NCBI GenBank assembly: GCA_026393335.1
Contig: JAPLAJ010000103.1
Location: 1-8,878, forward strand
Source of the DNA: Rhodoluna sp.
Lineage (GTDB): Bacteria; Actinomycetota; Actinomycetes; Actinomycetales; Microbacteriaceae
Direction of reading: 5' to 3'
Length of the DNA: 8,878 bases
Position numbers and translations under genes: made by a program. Below, in pieces: positions 1-7,074 of this stretch. Below the pieces are notes generated by a model. It did not search any database. It was not told where the DNA came from and worked only from the letters and a program-made list of their open reading frames with translations. Position 1 is the stretch's first letter; each line of letters starts with the position of its first letter.

Positions 1-509
1 TCTAGGTTTCCAGTTGGCTCATCAGCAAGCAGAATTGCTGGCTTGTTCACGATTGCTCGAGCAAGGGCGATTCTTTGCTGTTCACCACCACTTAGTTCTG
101 ATGGCAGACTGTTTGCTTTCTCTTCTAAACCAACCAGGCGTAAAACATCTGGCACAGCCTCTGCAATGAAACCTGCTGATTTACCAATCACTTCTAAGCT
201 GAAGGCTACGTTTTGAGCTGCAGTCTTGTTAGGCAGCAGTCTAAAGTCTTGGAAAACTACTCCAAGTTTTCTTCTGAAGTGAGGAACTCTCCTAGAAGGG
301 ATACCGACTAGGTTCTCCCCTAAAACATGGATGCTGCCGCTAGTAGGCAGATCTTCTCTCAAGATCATCCTCATAAGAGATGACTTACCTGAACCTGAGG
401 AGCCAACTAGGAAGACAAACTCACCTTTATCTATTTCAAGGGATACGTTGTCCAAGGCTGCCCTTGGGGCACCCCGATAGGCCTTGGTTACTTGAGAGAT
501 AGAAATCAT
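1..509 (-). CDS. ftsE: Cell-division ATP-binding protein FtsE (C-terminus cut by window edge)
   Basis: ATPase subunit of the FtsEX ABC-type complex, which sits at the division site on the inner face of the membrane and activates peptidoglycan hydrolases through FtsX. I translated 169 residues starting MISISQVTKAYRG. Visible ABC hallmarks in order: Walker A GSSGSGKSS (residues 36-44), Q-loop VFQDFRLL with Q87, signature LSGGEQQR (139-146), Walker B ILLADEPTGNL (159-169). The DFRLLPNKT and DEPTGNL wording is typical of FtsE rather than of importers. FtsE is usually about 220-230 residues, so roughly 60 residues, including the H-loop, lie beyond base 1. The ATG at 509-507 is chosen because the family begins a few residues before the first strand; no clear Shine-Dalgarno precedes it. 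It follows prfB on the same strand after 61 bases with no terminator, so co-transcription is likely. ftsX is expected next, off the left edge. Confidence 0.96.
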   Translation of the reverse strand, partial: MISISQVTKAYRGAPRAALDNVSLEIDKGEFVFLVGSSGSGKSSLMRMILREDLPTSGSIHVLGENLVGIPSRRVPHFRRKLGVVFQDFRLLPNKTAAQNVAFSLEVIGKSAGFIAEAVPDVLRLVGLEEKANSLPSELSGGEQQRIALARAIVNKPAILLADEPTGNL

Positions 510-518
510 TAGGTTTTT

Positions 519-559
519 AGCCTAAATTGACTAAACCCTTAGAGGCCTTTGATTAGGCT
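519..559 (-). repeat. 7-bp inverted repeat between prfB and ftsE
   Basis: AGCCTAA at 519-525 is the exact reverse complement of TTAGGCT at 553-559, with 27 bases between. A smaller CTAA/TTAG hairpin (531-534 with 539-542) and the palindrome AGGCCT (543-548) lie inside. On the ftsE strand the second arm is followed by A residues, not T, so it does not look like an intrinsic terminator. It ends 9 bases before the ftsE ATG and could form a leader structure in the prfB-ftsE transcript. The biological role is a guess; a repeat of this size can occur by chance. Confidence 0.35.
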
Positions 560-570
560 GTGTGTCTTTA

Positions 571-1677
571 CTAAATGGTGCCTGTTTTGCGCCATCTGAT
601 GCCAGCAGCGATGAAACCAGATAGATCTCCATCAAAGACTGCATCAGGGTTATTCACTTCAAAGTTAGTTCTAAGGTCTTTGACCATTTGATATGGGGCC
701 ATGACATATGAGCGCATCTGATCTCCCCAGGATGCTGTTGCATCTCCAGCAAGTTGTTTCTTAGTTGCTTCTTCTTCTGTTCTTCTGAATTCTAGAAGTC
801 TTGACTGGAGAACTCTCATTGCTGAGGCTTTGTTTTGTAACTGAGACTTTTCATTCTGACAAGAGACAACTGTTCCAGTTGGAATGTGTGTGATGCGAAC
901 AGCTGAGTCTGTTGTGTTTACAGATTGTCCACCAGGACCTGAAGATCTAAAGACATCTATTCTGATATCACTCTCTGGAATATCAATAACATCGGTTTGT
1001 TCAATCAATGGGACTACTTCAACTGCTGCAAAGCTTGTCTGTCTTTTACCTGCTGCATTGAAAGGGCTCATGCGAACTAGGCGATGAGTTCCTGCTTCAA
1101 CAGAAAGCTGGCCGTATGCATAAGGAGCATCAATCTCAAACGTTGCTGACTTGATGCCAGCACCTTCAGCATGCGAGATATCTAATACCTGGGCTGGCCA
1201 CCCCTGCTTCTCTGAATATCTCAAATACATTCTCATCAGCATCTCGGCAAAGTCAGTGGCATCATCTCCGCCGGCTCCAGAACGAATAGTGACAATAGCT
1301 GCTCTTGAGTCATACTCGCCATTGAGCAGTGTCTCAACTTCCTGTTCGGCAACTAGCTTCCGCAATGACTCAAGTTCGTTGGTAGCTTCTGTGGCTGCTG
1401 ACTTATCTGATTCGCTGTTGGCTAATTCAATAAGGACTTCAAGATCATCAAGGCGGCTAGTAATACTCTGAATTCTTGTTCTTTGAGCTTGTTTTCTAGA
1501 TAGCGCGCTGGTTAGCTTCTGAGCTGCATCAGGGTTATCCCAAAGGTTAGGGTCTTGAACATCTTGCTCTAGTTGTTCTATTTCCTTATCTAGCTTGGGT
1601 ACGTCGGTAACCTCAGCAATAGTGGCAAAAGTGCCACGGATTTGCTTGATTTCAGCGGAGAGATCAAGGTCAGACAT
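571..1677 (-). CDS. prfB: Peptide chain release factor 2 (RF2)
   Basis: Cytoplasmic class I release factor that reads UGA and UAA stop codons in the ribosomal A site and triggers hydrolysis of peptidyl-tRNA. With the ATG at 1677 the protein has 368 residues. The SPF anticodon-like tripeptide falls at 204-206 and the catalytic GGQ at 249-251, one residue off the E. coli RF2 positions, which supports this start over the GTG 54 bases upstream (1731). The start MSDLDLSAEIKQIR is typical of actinobacterial RF2. Other visible features are a coiled-coil-like N-terminal domain (about 10-115), the GAGGDDATDFA segment (about 134-144) and RITHIPTGTVV after GGQ. A single continuous frame is present, so the programmed +1 frameshift of E. 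coli prfB is absent. The gene ends in TAG, a codon RF2 itself does not read. Only weak SD-like AGAG lies upstream; TAAACT at 1690-1685 could be a -10 box giving a near-leaderless transcript, but this is uncertain. Confidence 0.97.
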   Translation of the reverse strand: MSDLDLSAEIKQIRGTFATIAEVTDVPKLDKEIEQLEQDVQDPNLWDNPDAAQKLTSALSRKQAQRTRIQSITSRLDDLEVLIELANSESDKSAATEATNELESLRKLVAEQEVETLLNGEYDSRAAIVTIRSGAGGDDATDFAEMLMRMYLRYSEKQGWPAQVLDISHAEGAGIKSATFEIDAPYAYGQLSVEAGTHRLVRMSPFNAAGKRQTSFAAVEVVPLIEQTDVIDIPESDIRIDVFRSSGPGGQSVNTTDSAVRITHIPTGTVVSCQNEKSQLQNKASAMRVLQSRLLEFRRTEEEATKKQLAGDATASWGDQMRSYVMAPYQMVKDLRTNFEVNNPDAVFDGDLSGFIAAGIRWRKTGTI

Positions 1678-1743
1678 GTTCTCTAGTTTAGGCGTGACTA
1701 GAACCCTGAGAACCTTAGGCATGTTCTTCACAGTGAGCCTTAG

Positions 1744-1749
1744 TACAAT
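1744..1749 (+). promoter_or_regulatory. -10 promoter element of the glucanase gene, leaderless geometry
   Basis: TACAAT differs from the TATAAT consensus at one base and ends exactly six bases before the ATG at 1756. A transcript from this -10 box would start at or next to the A of the start codon, giving a leaderless mRNA. No Shine-Dalgarno is seen just upstream of the ATG, which agrees with this. No convincing -35 hexamer is found at 16-18 bp spacing, as is common at actinobacterial promoters. It lies in the 78-bp divergent gap with prfB. Confidence 0.6.
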
Positions 1750-1755
1750 GCGACT

Positions 1756-4700
1756 ATGAATGCTAGTGCGAGCAAATTCAAGACCTTCAAAGCCGTTATG
1801 GCCTTAGCCGTGACCGCGTCCTTAGGTGCTGTAAGCCTAATTACACCGAGTAAGGCTGCTGTTAGCCAACCAGGCTATGAGCTAATTACCCATGTTCCAG
1901 TAGCAACCCTGCCTACCGGAGCTTCCATAAAGATTGCTTCTGTAACTAACCCCTCTGCAGTTATTGCTTCATCAAGACTTGTCGCTCTAGATGGCTATGG
2001 CTGGTGGGGCATCACAACTGTTCCTGCTGGAGCTGGTTCACTTTGTTTTCAGGCCACCGGAATCACAGCAAGTTCCACTTGTATTGATCCAGCAATCAGC
2101 CGCGAAGTTTGGCTTGATGCCAACGGTGTTCCGGCTCTTACCAGAGTCGCAGCAGCCAAGAATATTAAGGTTCACCTTGCCACCACAAACAAGACTTCAA
2201 GGTTTGCCGTTCTAACCATTAACGGAGTATCTACAAGTCAACCGTTCGTGAAGGTTGGAACAACAGATATTGTGGCAACCTTTAGTGTTCCTGCTAACAC
2301 AACTAAATATCTAATCAAAACTCAATACACAAAATCTAAGAAACTTTTTGATGACGTCACTGCAATCGAAGGTGACGCATCCAAACTTTCAGATATCTAC
2401 CTAACTAATGGTCTAGAAAGAATCTTTGCTAGTTCTGCCGCCCGATCAAACCTTGTTCTAATTCATTACAACCGACCAGACAAGAACTACAAGGGCTGGG
2501 GTATACACACCTGGTCTAGCAAACAGTTTGGTGGTGCAGCCACAGAAACAACTTGGGCAAAACCCAAGATGCCTACCAGTTCTACGCCAACTGCCTGGGG
2601 TGTTACTTTCAGCGTTCCGCTTGTATCCTTCTCAACGAAGTTGCCTTACATAATTCACAAACTTGATCTGAAAGATCCTTCTTCAGTTGATCAATATGTC
2701 GACCTTGCAACCATGGGTAATGAAATTTGGGTTGAGTCAGGAAAAACTGATGTTGACGGCAACATGCTTGTGTCTAGGCCACAACAACCAGGCCAGCCGA
2801 TTTCTTCTGATGGGCCTACTCTGGCTGAAGCTCAAGTACTAGCCGGCGAGTCTGCTAGATCTTCTCTAGCAGCGGACAGTATCTACTTTGTTATGACCGA
2901 TCGTTACAAGAATGGCGCTACAGCCAATGACAAGGGCGGGGTGAACTCCAACTCCGTCAGTGCAACTGGATATAACCCTGCTGATTACAGCTGGTCCCAC
3001 GGTGGTGACCTAGCTGGTCTAAGCGATGGTTGTGAACGCAATGATGGAACCGGTGAAGGTCTGCCGCGTATCAAGAACCTTGGCTTTGGTGCAGTTTGGA
3101 TTACTCCTCCGTTCAAGCAGAATTTTGTTCAAGGCGGGTCAGCTTCTTATCACGGTTATTGGATAAACGACTTCACTACTATCGACCCGCACTGGGGCAC
3201 TAATGCTGAATTTAAGTCATTTGTTGACTGTGCTCACCGCTTAGGCATGAAGGTAATGGTTGACATCGTTATGAACCACACAGGAGATGTCATCTCTTAT
3301 CGAGATGGCTCCTATAACTTCCGTAACTTACCCAACACAACCGCTCAAATCCCATCTTGGGGAACTAACCTCAAATCCCCTGCTTGGCTAAATGATCTGA
3401 GTAACTATCACAACCAAGGAAATGTTCAAGACTGGGGCAATAAGAGCCACTATCAGTTTGGCGACTTCTTCGGTTTAGATGACATCAAAACTGAAAACGA
3501 TGTTGTGGTTCAAGGTTTTGCGGATGTTTATGCAAAGTGGGTAAACGAGTTTGGTGTTGATGGTTTCAGAATTGACACAGCAAAACACGTTGATGACAAG
3601 TACTTCTCTAAGTGGTGGCCAAAGATGGTAGAGCAAACAGCTACATCGATGACACTCAAGAATCAGAAACTTTTTGCCTACGGTGAGTACTACGACTCAA
3701 GTACGGTAACCCTTGCAAGCTACATGCGAAAATATGGTTTGCCATCAGTGCTTGATTTTGCTTTCCAGAGCAAGGCACTGAGCTTCGCAGCAGGCGGTAC
3801 CTCTTCTACGCTCTCTGAGGTTTTCAATAACAACAACAACTTCATCACTAAAAACAACAGTCCCTATGACCTGGTTACTTTCTTAGGTAATCACGACATG
3901 GGAAGAGCAGCATTCTTGCTAAACCAATTTGGCACCACTAGAGCGGGGTCACTCCTACTAGCTCATGACCTCATGTTCCTGACCAGGGGTATCCCAAGCG
4001 TTTATTACGGTGATGAAGTAGGAATGATCGGAACTGGCGGCGATAAAGCCTCCAGGCAGGACATGTTCCCTACCCAGGTCTCGCAATGGAGAGATGAAGA
4101 GCGAGTTTGGGGAAACTCCATTGGCAACGGTTCATCGTTGACTGCGATAACACCGCTAACCACACGAATTACCAAACTAAACGCTTTACGAAAGCAATAC
4201 CCGGCTTTGGCAACTGGATCTGAAACTGTTCGAGTGGTCGAAGGAAATGTTTTGGCGATCAGTCGCTTTGATAAGACAGACCGAAGAGAGTACGTAGTTG
4301 CCTTTAACAGTGGCAGTAGCGCTAAGGCAATAAAGATTCCAACGGCAACACCGTCATCTTCTTGGCAATCACTACTTACTACTTCAACTTTGACTTCAAG
4401 CGCTACTGGTGAGCTTTCAGTTTCAGTTCCTGCTAGAGGGACGGTTATTTTCCGAGCTAACAACCAGTTGCCGCTTGCCGATGACAATGTCTCAATCACA
4501 CTTAGTACTCAAATAAATGCAGGTAGCCAGAGCGTTGTTCTAAGTTCAGGGGTTAGCAATCAAGACCTTGGCACAGTGACTTTTGTCATGAAAAATGGCG
4601 CAGGTCCTTGGATTTCCATCGGTAGTGATGATTCCAGAAGTTTTGGAATGACTTGGGATTATCAGCCGTTAGTTGGGGCTGGCTTGCCAGCAGGCTCAAA

Positions 4701-4779
4701 GATTTCCTTTGCGGCTATCTATAAAAGCAGTAGCGGAGCAATCTCGGCATCTGGGGTCAAACAGGTCATAATCCCTTAG
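1756..4779 (+). CDS. Secreted GH13 alpha-amylase/pullulanase-type glucanase with CBM41-like N-terminal region
   Basis: Extracellular glycoside hydrolase of family 13 acting on alpha-glucans such as starch or glycogen. A Sec signal peptide is visible: lysines at 7, 9 and 12, hydrophobic core about 13-29, likely cleavage after SKA34. Residues 36-340 form a beta-rich binding region; its last part (about 233-330) has HYNRPDKNYKGWGIHTW followed by EIWVESG, the pattern of pullulanase-associated CBM41 domains. The catalytic barrel spans about 373-800. Conserved regions are VDIVMNH (502-508), GVDGFRIDTAKH with nucleophile D607 and R605, acid/base E644 in AYGEYY, and FLGNHD with D714; GLDDIKTEN (573-581) matches the region V position. 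All three catalytic acids are present. A C-terminal beta domain (about 820-902) is followed by an extra module (about 904-1007). There is no LPXTG or membrane anchor, so release from the cell is expected. Alpha-1,4 against alpha-1,6 specificity cannot be decided by eye. It is divergent from prfB and followed after 29 bp by the MFS gene. Confidence 0.93.
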   Translation: MNASASKFKTFKAVMALAVTASLGAVSLITPSKAAVSQPGYELITHVPVATLPTGASIKIASVTNPSAVIASSRLVALDGYGWWGITTVPAGAGSLCFQATGITASSTCIDPAISREVWLDANGVPALTRVAAAKNIKVHLATTNKTSRFAVLTINGVSTSQPFVKVGTTDIVATFSVPANTTKYLIKTQYTKSKKLFDDVTAIEGDASKLSDIYLTNGLERIFASSAARSNLVLIHYNRPDKNYKGWGIHTWSSKQFGGAATETTWAKPKMPTSSTPTAWGVTFSVPLVSFSTKLPYIIHKLDLKDPSSVDQYVDLATMGNEIWVESGKTDVDGNMLVSRPQQPGQPISSDGPTLAEAQVLAGESARSSLAADSIYFVMTDRYKNGATANDKGGVNSNSVSATGYNPADYSWSHGGDLAGLSDGCERNDGTGEGLPRIKNLGFGAVWITPPFKQNFVQGGSASYHGYWINDFTTIDPHWGTNAEFKSFVDCAHRLGMKVMVDIVMNHTGDVISYRDGSYNFRNLPNTTAQIPSWGTNLKSPAWLNDLSNYHNQGNVQDWGNKSHYQFGDFFGLDDIKTENDVVVQGFADVYAKWVNEFGVDGFRIDTAKHVDDKYFSKWWPKMVEQTATSMTLKNQKLFAYGEYYDSSTVTLASYMRKYGLPSVLDFAFQSKALSFAAGGTSSTLSEVFNNNNNFITKNNSPYDLVTFLGNHDMGRAAFLLNQFGTTRAGSLLLAHDLMFLTRGIPSVYYGDEVGMIGTGGDKASRQDMFPTQVSQWRDEERVWGNSIGNGSSLTAITPLTTRITKLNALRKQYPALATGSETVRVVEGNVLAISRFDKTDRREYVVAFNSGSSAKAIKIPTATPSSSWQSLLTTSTLTSSATGELSVSVPARGTVIFRANNQLPLADDNVSITLSTQINAGSQSVVLSSGVSNQDLGTVTFVMKNGAGPWISIGSDDSRSFGMTWDYQPLVGAGLPAGSKISFAAIYKSSSGAISASGVKQVIIP

Positions 4780-4796
4780 TTGCTTCTTGCCTAGGC

Positions 4797-4802
4797 GATA
4801 AT
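4797..4802 (+). promoter_or_regulatory. -10 promoter element of the MFS gene, leaderless geometry
   Basis: GATAAT, one mismatch from TATAAT, ends six bases before the ATG at 4809, the same spacing as at the upstream glucanase gene. No Shine-Dalgarno lies in the 29-bp gap after the glucanase stop codon. The MFS gene may therefore have its own leaderless transcript besides any read-through from the glucanase. No clear -35 was found. Confidence 0.55.
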
Positions 4803-4808
4803 TGGCTA

Positions 4809-5999
4809 ATGGCAAATACAGCAAACTTCTCTAAGCGAAAGCTTGTGTTACCTGTTTATTTGCCATCCTTCCTATTCTCAACAGCTGAATTTGGAATGAT
4901 TCCTAGCGTTCCAGCTACTGCTCTGCTTCTAGGTGCCGATCTTGCAACTGCTGGTTTCATTACTGGATTACTCATGATTGGTCGGCTGGTAGCCGACATC
5001 CCAGCAGCTAAGTTCGTAGATCTCTTAGGTGAACGCAAAGCAATGATTGGCGCTGCTGGATCAGGTGCATTAGGAATCCTGCTTAGTTTGTTTGCCCTAA
5101 ACCTAGTGATGCTAGGTGCTGGTGTATTCGTGGTCGGTGCAGCTTCTGCTGTATTTGGTTTAGCCAGGCTCTCTTGGATGACAGAGCATGTGCCAATCGC
5201 CATTAGAGCAAGAGCTCTCTCTGTTCTTGGTGGCATGTTCAGAGCTGGTTCATTTGTTGGGCCAGTCTTAGCTGCTGGTGTGATCAAACTTTATTCAGTT
5301 CAAGCTGTTTACTATTTGCCATTAGTGCTTTGTGCTTTAGCTGCAATAGTTCTGCTCTTCGCTAAGGGTGGAGAGAATCTTGCTAGAAACAGTTCTTCTC
5401 TCAAAGAAACCTTCAGAGTTGCAAGGCGTGAAGGTAAGAAGTTAGCAACCCTTGGTGTTGCCTCCTCTATATTGAGTGCACTTCGTGGCACCAGGATGAT
5501 TGGTTTGCCGCTTCTTGCTATTTACTTGGAGCTTCCAACTGAGCAAGCTTCCTTGTTTATTGGTTTTGCTGGCGCATTGGACTTTGCAATGTTTTATCTA
5601 AGTGGTCAGATTATGGATCGTTTTGGTAGAAGCTTTGCTGCCGTGCCAACTCTTTTAGGTTTAGGCCTAACGCACTTGCTTGTGGGAGTTGCAGTGGATG
5701 CCAACACCTTCTTATTACTTGCCTTACTTATGTCCCTAGCCAATGGAATAGGTAGTGGTGTGATCATGGTGCTAGGAGCAGATCTTGCACCTCCTGATAA
5801 GCGAAGTGAATTCTTAGCTTCCTACCGGTTGCTTGTGGACTTTGGCGATGCGGCAGCACCTGCCTTACTAGCTCCAATGGTTGTGGTCGTTGGACTAACC
5901 GGAGCGATGGCAGGCTTTGGAGTACTGGGATTCATTGGTGCAGGGCTTATGTATAAATACATTCCGCGTTATGCCGTTGCTCCTGAATCCAAAAGGTAA
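4809..5999 (+). CDS. Major facilitator superfamily transporter, substrate unknown
   Basis: Integral membrane secondary transporter of 396 residues, the normal length for a 12-helix MFS protein. The two-fold pattern is visible. A short cytoplasmic N-terminus with KRK at 9-11 precedes helix 1. The MFS motif A loop between helices 2 and 3 reads KFVDLLGERK (68-77), and its echo between helices 8 and 9 reads GQIMDRFGRS (266-275). A charged cytoplasmic linker (about 184-212) divides the halves. The remainder is long hydrophobic stretches, including 85-117, 150-184, 280-297 and 353-381. The tail is basic and hydrophilic. The sequence does not show whether it imports sugars or exports drugs or metabolites; sitting next to a glucanase is only suggestive of sugar traffic. 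It probably has its own promoter at 4797-4802. Its TAA stop lies 2 bp from the stop of the convergent TadE-like gene, with no terminator visible between them. Confidence 0.9.
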   Translation: MANTANFSKRKLVLPVYLPSFLFSTAEFGMIPSVPATALLLGADLATAGFITGLLMIGRLVADIPAAKFVDLLGERKAMIGAAGSGALGILLSLFALNLVMLGAGVFVVGAASAVFGLARLSWMTEHVPIAIRARALSVLGGMFRAGSFVGPVLAAGVIKLYSVQAVYYLPLVLCALAAIVLLFAKGGENLARNSSSLKETFRVARREGKKLATLGVASSILSALRGTRMIGLPLLAIYLELPTEQASLFIGFAGALDFAMFYLSGQIMDRFGRSFAAVPTLLGLGLTHLLVGVAVDANTFLLLALLMSLANGIGSGVIMVLGADLAPPDKRSEFLASYRLLVDFGDAAAPALLAPMVVVVGLTGAMAGFGVLGFIGAGLMYKYIPRYAVAPESKR

Positions 6000-6001
6000 C
6001 C

Positions 6002-6376
6002 TCAACGAGCTAAAGCTACCTCACAGATAGTTCTCGATGCCTCAACAGAGCTCAAAGGTGAATCCCACCTGGCACAGAATATAACCTTGATGGTCTCTCC
6101 TGCTTCTAGGCTGACTTGCTTCAACTGAAGTTGGGGAAATGAATACTGCGAAGCAACTTCCTGAAAAAGAGTATTAGCTAGCACACTGACGTTTGCATTT
6201 GGTAGTAACTGAAATCTGGCCTTTAGTGCAACTGCAAACTGTTCAGTGAAATCTATAAGTTCCCTAGCGAATAGGTACTGGTGCACTGAGGTTGCCAAGG
6301 TCAGAGTGACCAGGCACAGCAGCGCTATTAAGAACACAAACCAGATCAGCGCTGAACCTTGTTCATCTTTAACCAC
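6002..6376 (-). CDS. TadE-like pseudopilin of the actinobacterial helicase/secretion-neighbourhood type (third of three)
   Basis: A 124-residue protein with a short cytoplasmic N-terminus, one membrane helix (about 9-29) and an extracytoplasmic remainder. It is probably a minor component of the Tad pilus. The start DEQGSALIWFV resembles the actinobacterial TadE-like family found beside Tad secretion genes, which has a G-S-A-x-x-W pattern before the helix. The position five residues after the Gly is Trp12, not the Glu of classical prepilins, so peptidase processing is doubtful. Two cysteines (101, 118) lie outside the helix and could pair; a third (21) is inside it. The start is GTG at 6376, overlapping the previous stop by 8 bases; GGGAT about 7 bases upstream is a weak SD. 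This is the last gene of the operon and it abuts the convergent MFS gene. The helicase often found beside this family is not in the window. Confidence 0.75.
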   Translation of the reverse strand: MVKDEQGSALIWFVFLIALLCLVTLTLATSVHQYLFARELIDFTEQFAVALKARFQLLPNANVSVLANTLFQEVASQYSFPQLQLKQVSLEAGETIKVIFCARWDSPLSSVEASRTICEVALAR

Positions 6377-6731
6377 TGTTTATCCCAAAAGCCTTCGCGC
6401 TTAGGCCACCTACTGAAAGCTCAAGCCAGGTCATAGAGTTCTGCAGTTCGCAGTTAGTTGGTTTACAGGTGATAGAAACATCAATGCTCTCTTCACTAAA
6501 CAATTTGCTAGTGCTTTGCAGCCTTGACACTTCTTCATACATATCACTTGCAGTATGAAGTAGGTAGCTTCGCATAGAGTTTCTTGCTATTGACTGAAGT
6601 TCAAGAACTTTGCGTTCTTGTTCAAGCATGTTAAGGCCAAGGGTTAGCACTAGGCCAAAGCCAACCACAGCGAAAGCGACCACCTCAACTAAGGTACTGC
6701 CGCGTTCATCAAGAACTGGCCTAGTTTTCAC
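6369..6731 (-). CDS. TadE-like pseudopilin (second of three)
   Basis: A small single-pass protein, 120 residues from the chosen start. After DERG comes S12-T-L-V-E16 and then a hydrophobic helix (about 14-36). This is the classical prepilin layout, with Gly before the cut and Glu at +5, so of the three it is the best candidate for processing by a prepilin peptidase. The rest is amphipathic (about 37-80) with two cysteines close together (89 and 94, TCKPTNC) that could form a small disulfide loop. It is probably a minor pilus component; no specific function can be assigned. The GTG at 6731 is preferred because it gives an 11-base overlap with the preceding stop, the same as at the previous junction. 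A TTG at 6764 would add 11 residues and make a 44-base overlap. No good SD is seen, so translational coupling is likely. Confidence 0.75.
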   Translation of the reverse strand: MKTRPVLDERGSTLVEVVAFAVVGFGLVLTLGLNMLEQERKVLELQSIARNSMRSYLLHTASDMYEEVSRLQSTSKLFSEESIDVSITCKPTNCELQNSMTWLELSVGGLSAKAFGINSG

Positions 6732-7074
6732 AGTCGGCTCTGCCCTGAATCTGAACTTTGACAATCTCAGGCCAGAACATGATTCTTCTTGATAGCTCTG
6801 AGGTTGAAACCTGTGTGCAGGAGGTGGCAGATAGATCCTTACTCAAACTGCTAAGCGGGTCTCTGCTTTGTGCATACCTGGCTGCTGCCTGCGCTGACAC
6901 ATCTGCCAGAGCTGCGTAGCGAGCGATGTCATAACTGATCTGTTCCTTCACTATTGCTGATTGAAATAGTCCAAAGAGCTCCAGTAAAGGAATTACAAGA
7001 AGTGAGGCTGGGACAACTAGCAAAACAAAGTCAGCTACTGCAGAACCTGAGTCGCCTCTAGCCTTAGATAACAA
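6721..7074 (-). CDS. TadE-like pseudopilin (first of three)
   Basis: A 117-residue protein with a short N-terminus (KARGDSGSAVADF), one membrane helix (about 16-38), a charged helical segment with many Ala residues (about 43-80) and two cysteines (86 and 115) in the outer part. This is the size and layout of TadE family minor pilins. In G10|S-A-V-A-D15 the +5 residue is Asp instead of Glu. The only possible start is the TTG at 7074: the in-frame codon just upstream is TAG, and no ATG or GTG occurs before the helix. This start overlaps the pilin gene's stop by 11 bases, so reinitiation after the pilin is the likely way it is translated. The first 17 residues depend on the TTG call. Confidence 0.75.
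   Translation of the reverse strand: MLSKARGDSGSAVADFVLLVVPASLLVIPLLELFGLFQSAIVKEQISYDIARYAALADVSAQAAARYAQSRDPLSSLSKDLSATSCTQVSTSELSRRIMFWPEIVKVQIQGRADCEN

Noticed and set aside
519..559. Intrinsic terminator after prfB
   Set aside because: The inverted repeat has only a 7-bp stem and a 27-base loop, and is followed by A residues on the transcribed strand.
1151..1471. 106-residue plus-strand open frame
   Set aside because: Antisense to prfB, Ser-rich shadow with no domain.
1678..1731. Longer prfB beginning at GTG 1731
   Set aside because: The added 18 residues are not typical of RF2, and the ATG at 1677 puts SPF and GGQ almost exactly at the E. coli positions.
3823..3855. CAA-type microsatellite as a phase-variation tract
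   Set aside because: Only a few AAC units coding five Asn in a GH13 surface loop; a three-base unit keeps the frame, so no on/off switch would result.
4005..4499. 164-residue minus-strand open frame
   Set aside because: It lies wholly inside the catalytic and C-terminal coding of the glucanase and has no recognisable domain; a shadow frame.
4856..5287. 143-residue minus-strand open frame
   Set aside because: It is antisense to the first helices of the MFS gene; Ala/Pro/Thr-rich low-complexity translation is what an opposite-strand shadow gives.
6732..6764. Longer second TadE-like protein starting at TTG 6764
   Set aside because: It would overlap the previous gene by 44 bases. The GTG at 6731 gives the 11-base overlap also seen at the neighbouring junction and a normal short N-terminus.
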